Shown: positions 62,164 to 64,000 of the stretch, piece by piece
Layout of the letters: each line of letters begins with the position of its first letter
Numbering within the stretch: the stretch's first letter is position 1
Assembly: GCA_016710965.1 (NCBI GenBank)
Contig: JADJTW010000032.1
Coordinates: 203,101 to 267,100, forward strand
Reading direction: 5' to 3'
DNA: 64,000 nt
Origin: Flavobacteriales bacterium
GTDB lineage: Bacteria; Bacteroidota; Bacteroidia; Flavobacteriales_F; PHOS-HE28
Notes under the pieces: model-generated
Databases searched by the model: none
What the model was told of the DNA's origin: nothing
What the model saw: the letters and a program-made list of their open reading frames with translations, nothing else
Translations under genes and position numbers: made by a program

Positions 62164-64000
62164 ATGAGCGCCACGGAAACGAAGAAACGGACCGCGGGTA
62201 GCCTCGGGGCCTTCGCCTCGGCGCGCACCACCAACGCGCGCTGCACCTGTTAAAGACCATCGGCTACGCCAGTGACCTCCGCGCACCGCTGAAGAAGCGC
62301 ACACGCCGAGTTCGATGACTCCCCTCCTAAATTGCGCGGCAACGAACGCTTCAACACCAAGAACGCGCCCACTACACAATGGATGAGCAACGACCTGCTC
62401 TTCAACTCACCGCCGAGCAGCTTACCAAGCAGGACAGCCTATTCAAGAACGAGAAGGTCATTCGAAAGGAGATCGGCAATACCTCTTCTTCGTCATCGAA
62501 CTGGAAAGCGAAGCCGACGGAGCTACACGCGCACCGAGCTCAGCCAGGTAACCCGCGGGGTGAACAAGCTCTTCCTACATGCCTGCGATGCTGCTGTTCA
62601 AACACGGCGATGAATCCGCTCTCGGTGATCGACCGCCGCTGCACAGCGCGAGGCCAGCAAGGACGTGTGGTGACGCTGATCGGACATCGCACTTCCTCCC
62701 ACTGCATCGAAGATATCTTCATTACCCAGTGGCCCGATGATGCCGAGAAGGACAAGGACAAGCGCAACGCCATCAACACCATCCGCCTCATCACACGGCT
62801 CATGTTCGTGTGGTTCTTGCGCGAGAAGAACCTGGTGCCCGATGCGCTCTTCGTGAGAGGCCGCGGAAACTGGGCAAAGGAGTAGTGGAGGGAAGGGAGG
62901 GCGGCCCTCGATATTGAAGCCCTATGCGAAGGAGAAGAGCCTCTATTACAAGGCCATCCTGCAGAACCTCTTCTTCGCCACGCTCAACACCGAGATGGGC
63001 GACAAGCGCCGCTTCCGCATCGAAGCCGATCGCAGCCAGAGCAAGCACTACTTCATCCACAATGTGTTACGCTACGAGCGCTGCTTCACCGACCCCAAAA
63101 CCACCTTGAAGGATGTCTTCGCTCGGTCCCTTTCTGAACGGCGGGCTCTTCGAATGCCTGGACAAGCAAGTGGAACGAAGGGCAAATTGGTGCCCGTACG
63201 CATCGACGGCTTCAGCGACCGCGATGACAACCCGCTGCACGTGCCGGACAAGCTGTTCTTCGACCCCGAGGGCGAGGAGCTCGACTTCAGTGCAGTGTAC
63301 GGCACCACGCGTGCCCGCAAGGAGAAGGTGCGCGGTCTCATCGACATCCTCAGCGGCGCTGGGTTACCCATCATGGATTACGCCCATTGAGAAGAGGTGG
63401 CGCTGGACCCTGAGCTGCTGGGCAGGGTGTTCGAGAACCTGCTGACCTTCTAGGGCGAGACAAGACCACGGCACGCAAGCAGACCGGCAGCTTCACCCAC
63501 CGCGCGAGATCGTGAACTACATGGTGGACAGGAGAGCGATCATGCTACCTGAAGAGCGCGGTAGGGTGAAGGAGGCGTGGAGGGTGAGGGAGGTAACAAA
63601 GAGCTAAGCTCGCAACTGCTGAGCTACCGAAGAGCCGCACACCTTTTCCAGGCCGAAACGGAAGAGCTTATCGCCGCCATGAACGGTTGCAAGATCGCGG
63701 ATCAGGCCTGCGGCTTACCGGCGATTGCCTTCCCCATGGGCGTGCTGCACAAGCTGGTGCATGTGTTGCCCTAGCTGGATCGCAAGAACAAGCAGTGGAA
63801 GGGCAGCGAATCGAAAAGGCCAGCGCACTGGACGATGCGCAGCATCCGCGAGCGCACCATCGCCGACATCCCAAAGGACGCTTTTTGCGAACAACGCGCT
63901 GGACTATATGGCCGCAAGCTTTACCTGATCGAAAACTGCATCTATGGCGTGGACATCCAGCCCATCGCTGTGCAGATCGCCAAGCTGCGCTTTTTCATCA
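62164..64000 (+). pseudogene. Eco57I-type DNA methyltransferase, frameshifted, 3' cut by window
   Basis: Large class I adenine-specific methylase/restriction protein. Fragments in order: LKTIGYASDLRAPLKKR, WMSNDLLFQLTAEQLTKQD-like start, NAINTIRLITRLMFVWFLREK (62700-62885), YYKAILQNLFFATLNTEMGDK and VRIDGFSDRDDNPLHVPDKL (62914-63390), GRVFENLLTF, KQTGSFTHPREIVNYMV-like (63430-63530), the degraded SAM-binding motif at 63695-63745, and CIYGVDIQPIAVQIAKLRFF at the window end. Stops and shifts occur every 100-300 bases. The NPPY motif would lie beyond 64000. Confidence 0.7.

Overview
The window comes from a GC-rich (roughly 60%) member of the Bacteroidota, most likely a Flavobacteriales-type organism. 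The evidence is several secreted proteins with type IX secretion (T9SS) C-termini, the DUF5683-dapB-lepB-lepB gene order, a CcoN-CcoO fusion, fused E1 alpha/beta ketoacid dehydrogenase, and promoters that fit the Bacteroidota TAnnTTTG -7 element. No rRNA or tRNA gene was recognised.

Region by region. 1-7.6 kb: end of an adenylate cyclase, then a minus-strand block with Nudix hydrolase, TPR lipoprotein, two signal peptidases I, dapB, DUF5683, two small conserved proteins and a GreA/B-like factor. 7.6-15.6 kb: secreted proteins (Cys-ladder LRR protein, two Delta-60 repeat proteins, papain-like protease). 15.6-20 kb: TPR adenylate cyclase, small unknown genes, one frameshifted gene, a GIY-YIG protein and a cloverleaf palindromic repeat. 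20-28.8 kb: E1 alpha/beta, class V aminotransferase, EamA transporter, and two paralogous secreted PQQ-type sugar dehydrogenases.

28.8-48.3 kb is a sulfur-oxidation and sulfur-detoxification region. It holds cysteine dioxygenase-like/histidine kinase/response regulator-CRP/TauE, a type II sulfide:quinone oxidoreductase, a 1-Cys peroxiredoxin, two persulfide dioxygenase-rhodaneses, and a thiosulfate operon (split YeeE/YedE, TsdA-like cytochrome, SoxB). It also holds an ArsR-TauE-persulfide dioxygenase operon, a CRP/FNR regulator, and DUF2892-DUF6132-rhodanese-thioredoxin. 48.3-54.6 kb is a cbb3 oxidase operon (ccoS-ccoNO-ccoQ-ccoP-ccoG-fixH-TauE/SafE). Six promoters across these two regions carry a TGA-N6-TCA palindrome centred exactly 36.5 bp upstream of the last G of the -7 element. 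This predicts one CRP/FNR-controlled regulon joining sulfide oxidation to the terminal oxidase.

54.6-64 kb is accessory: a DUF4160/DUF2442 pair, an FN3-domain gene, a strictly 22-bp-periodic degenerate repeat array of about 18 units, an XRE regulator with two identical palindromic operators 63 bp apart, and a restriction/defence locus. That locus has an hsdM remnant, a PLD-SNF2 helicase, DinD and an Eco57I-type methylase that runs off the end. The last 5 kb contain many frameshifts, unlike the rest of the window. Poor consensus at a contig end or gene decay could both explain this.
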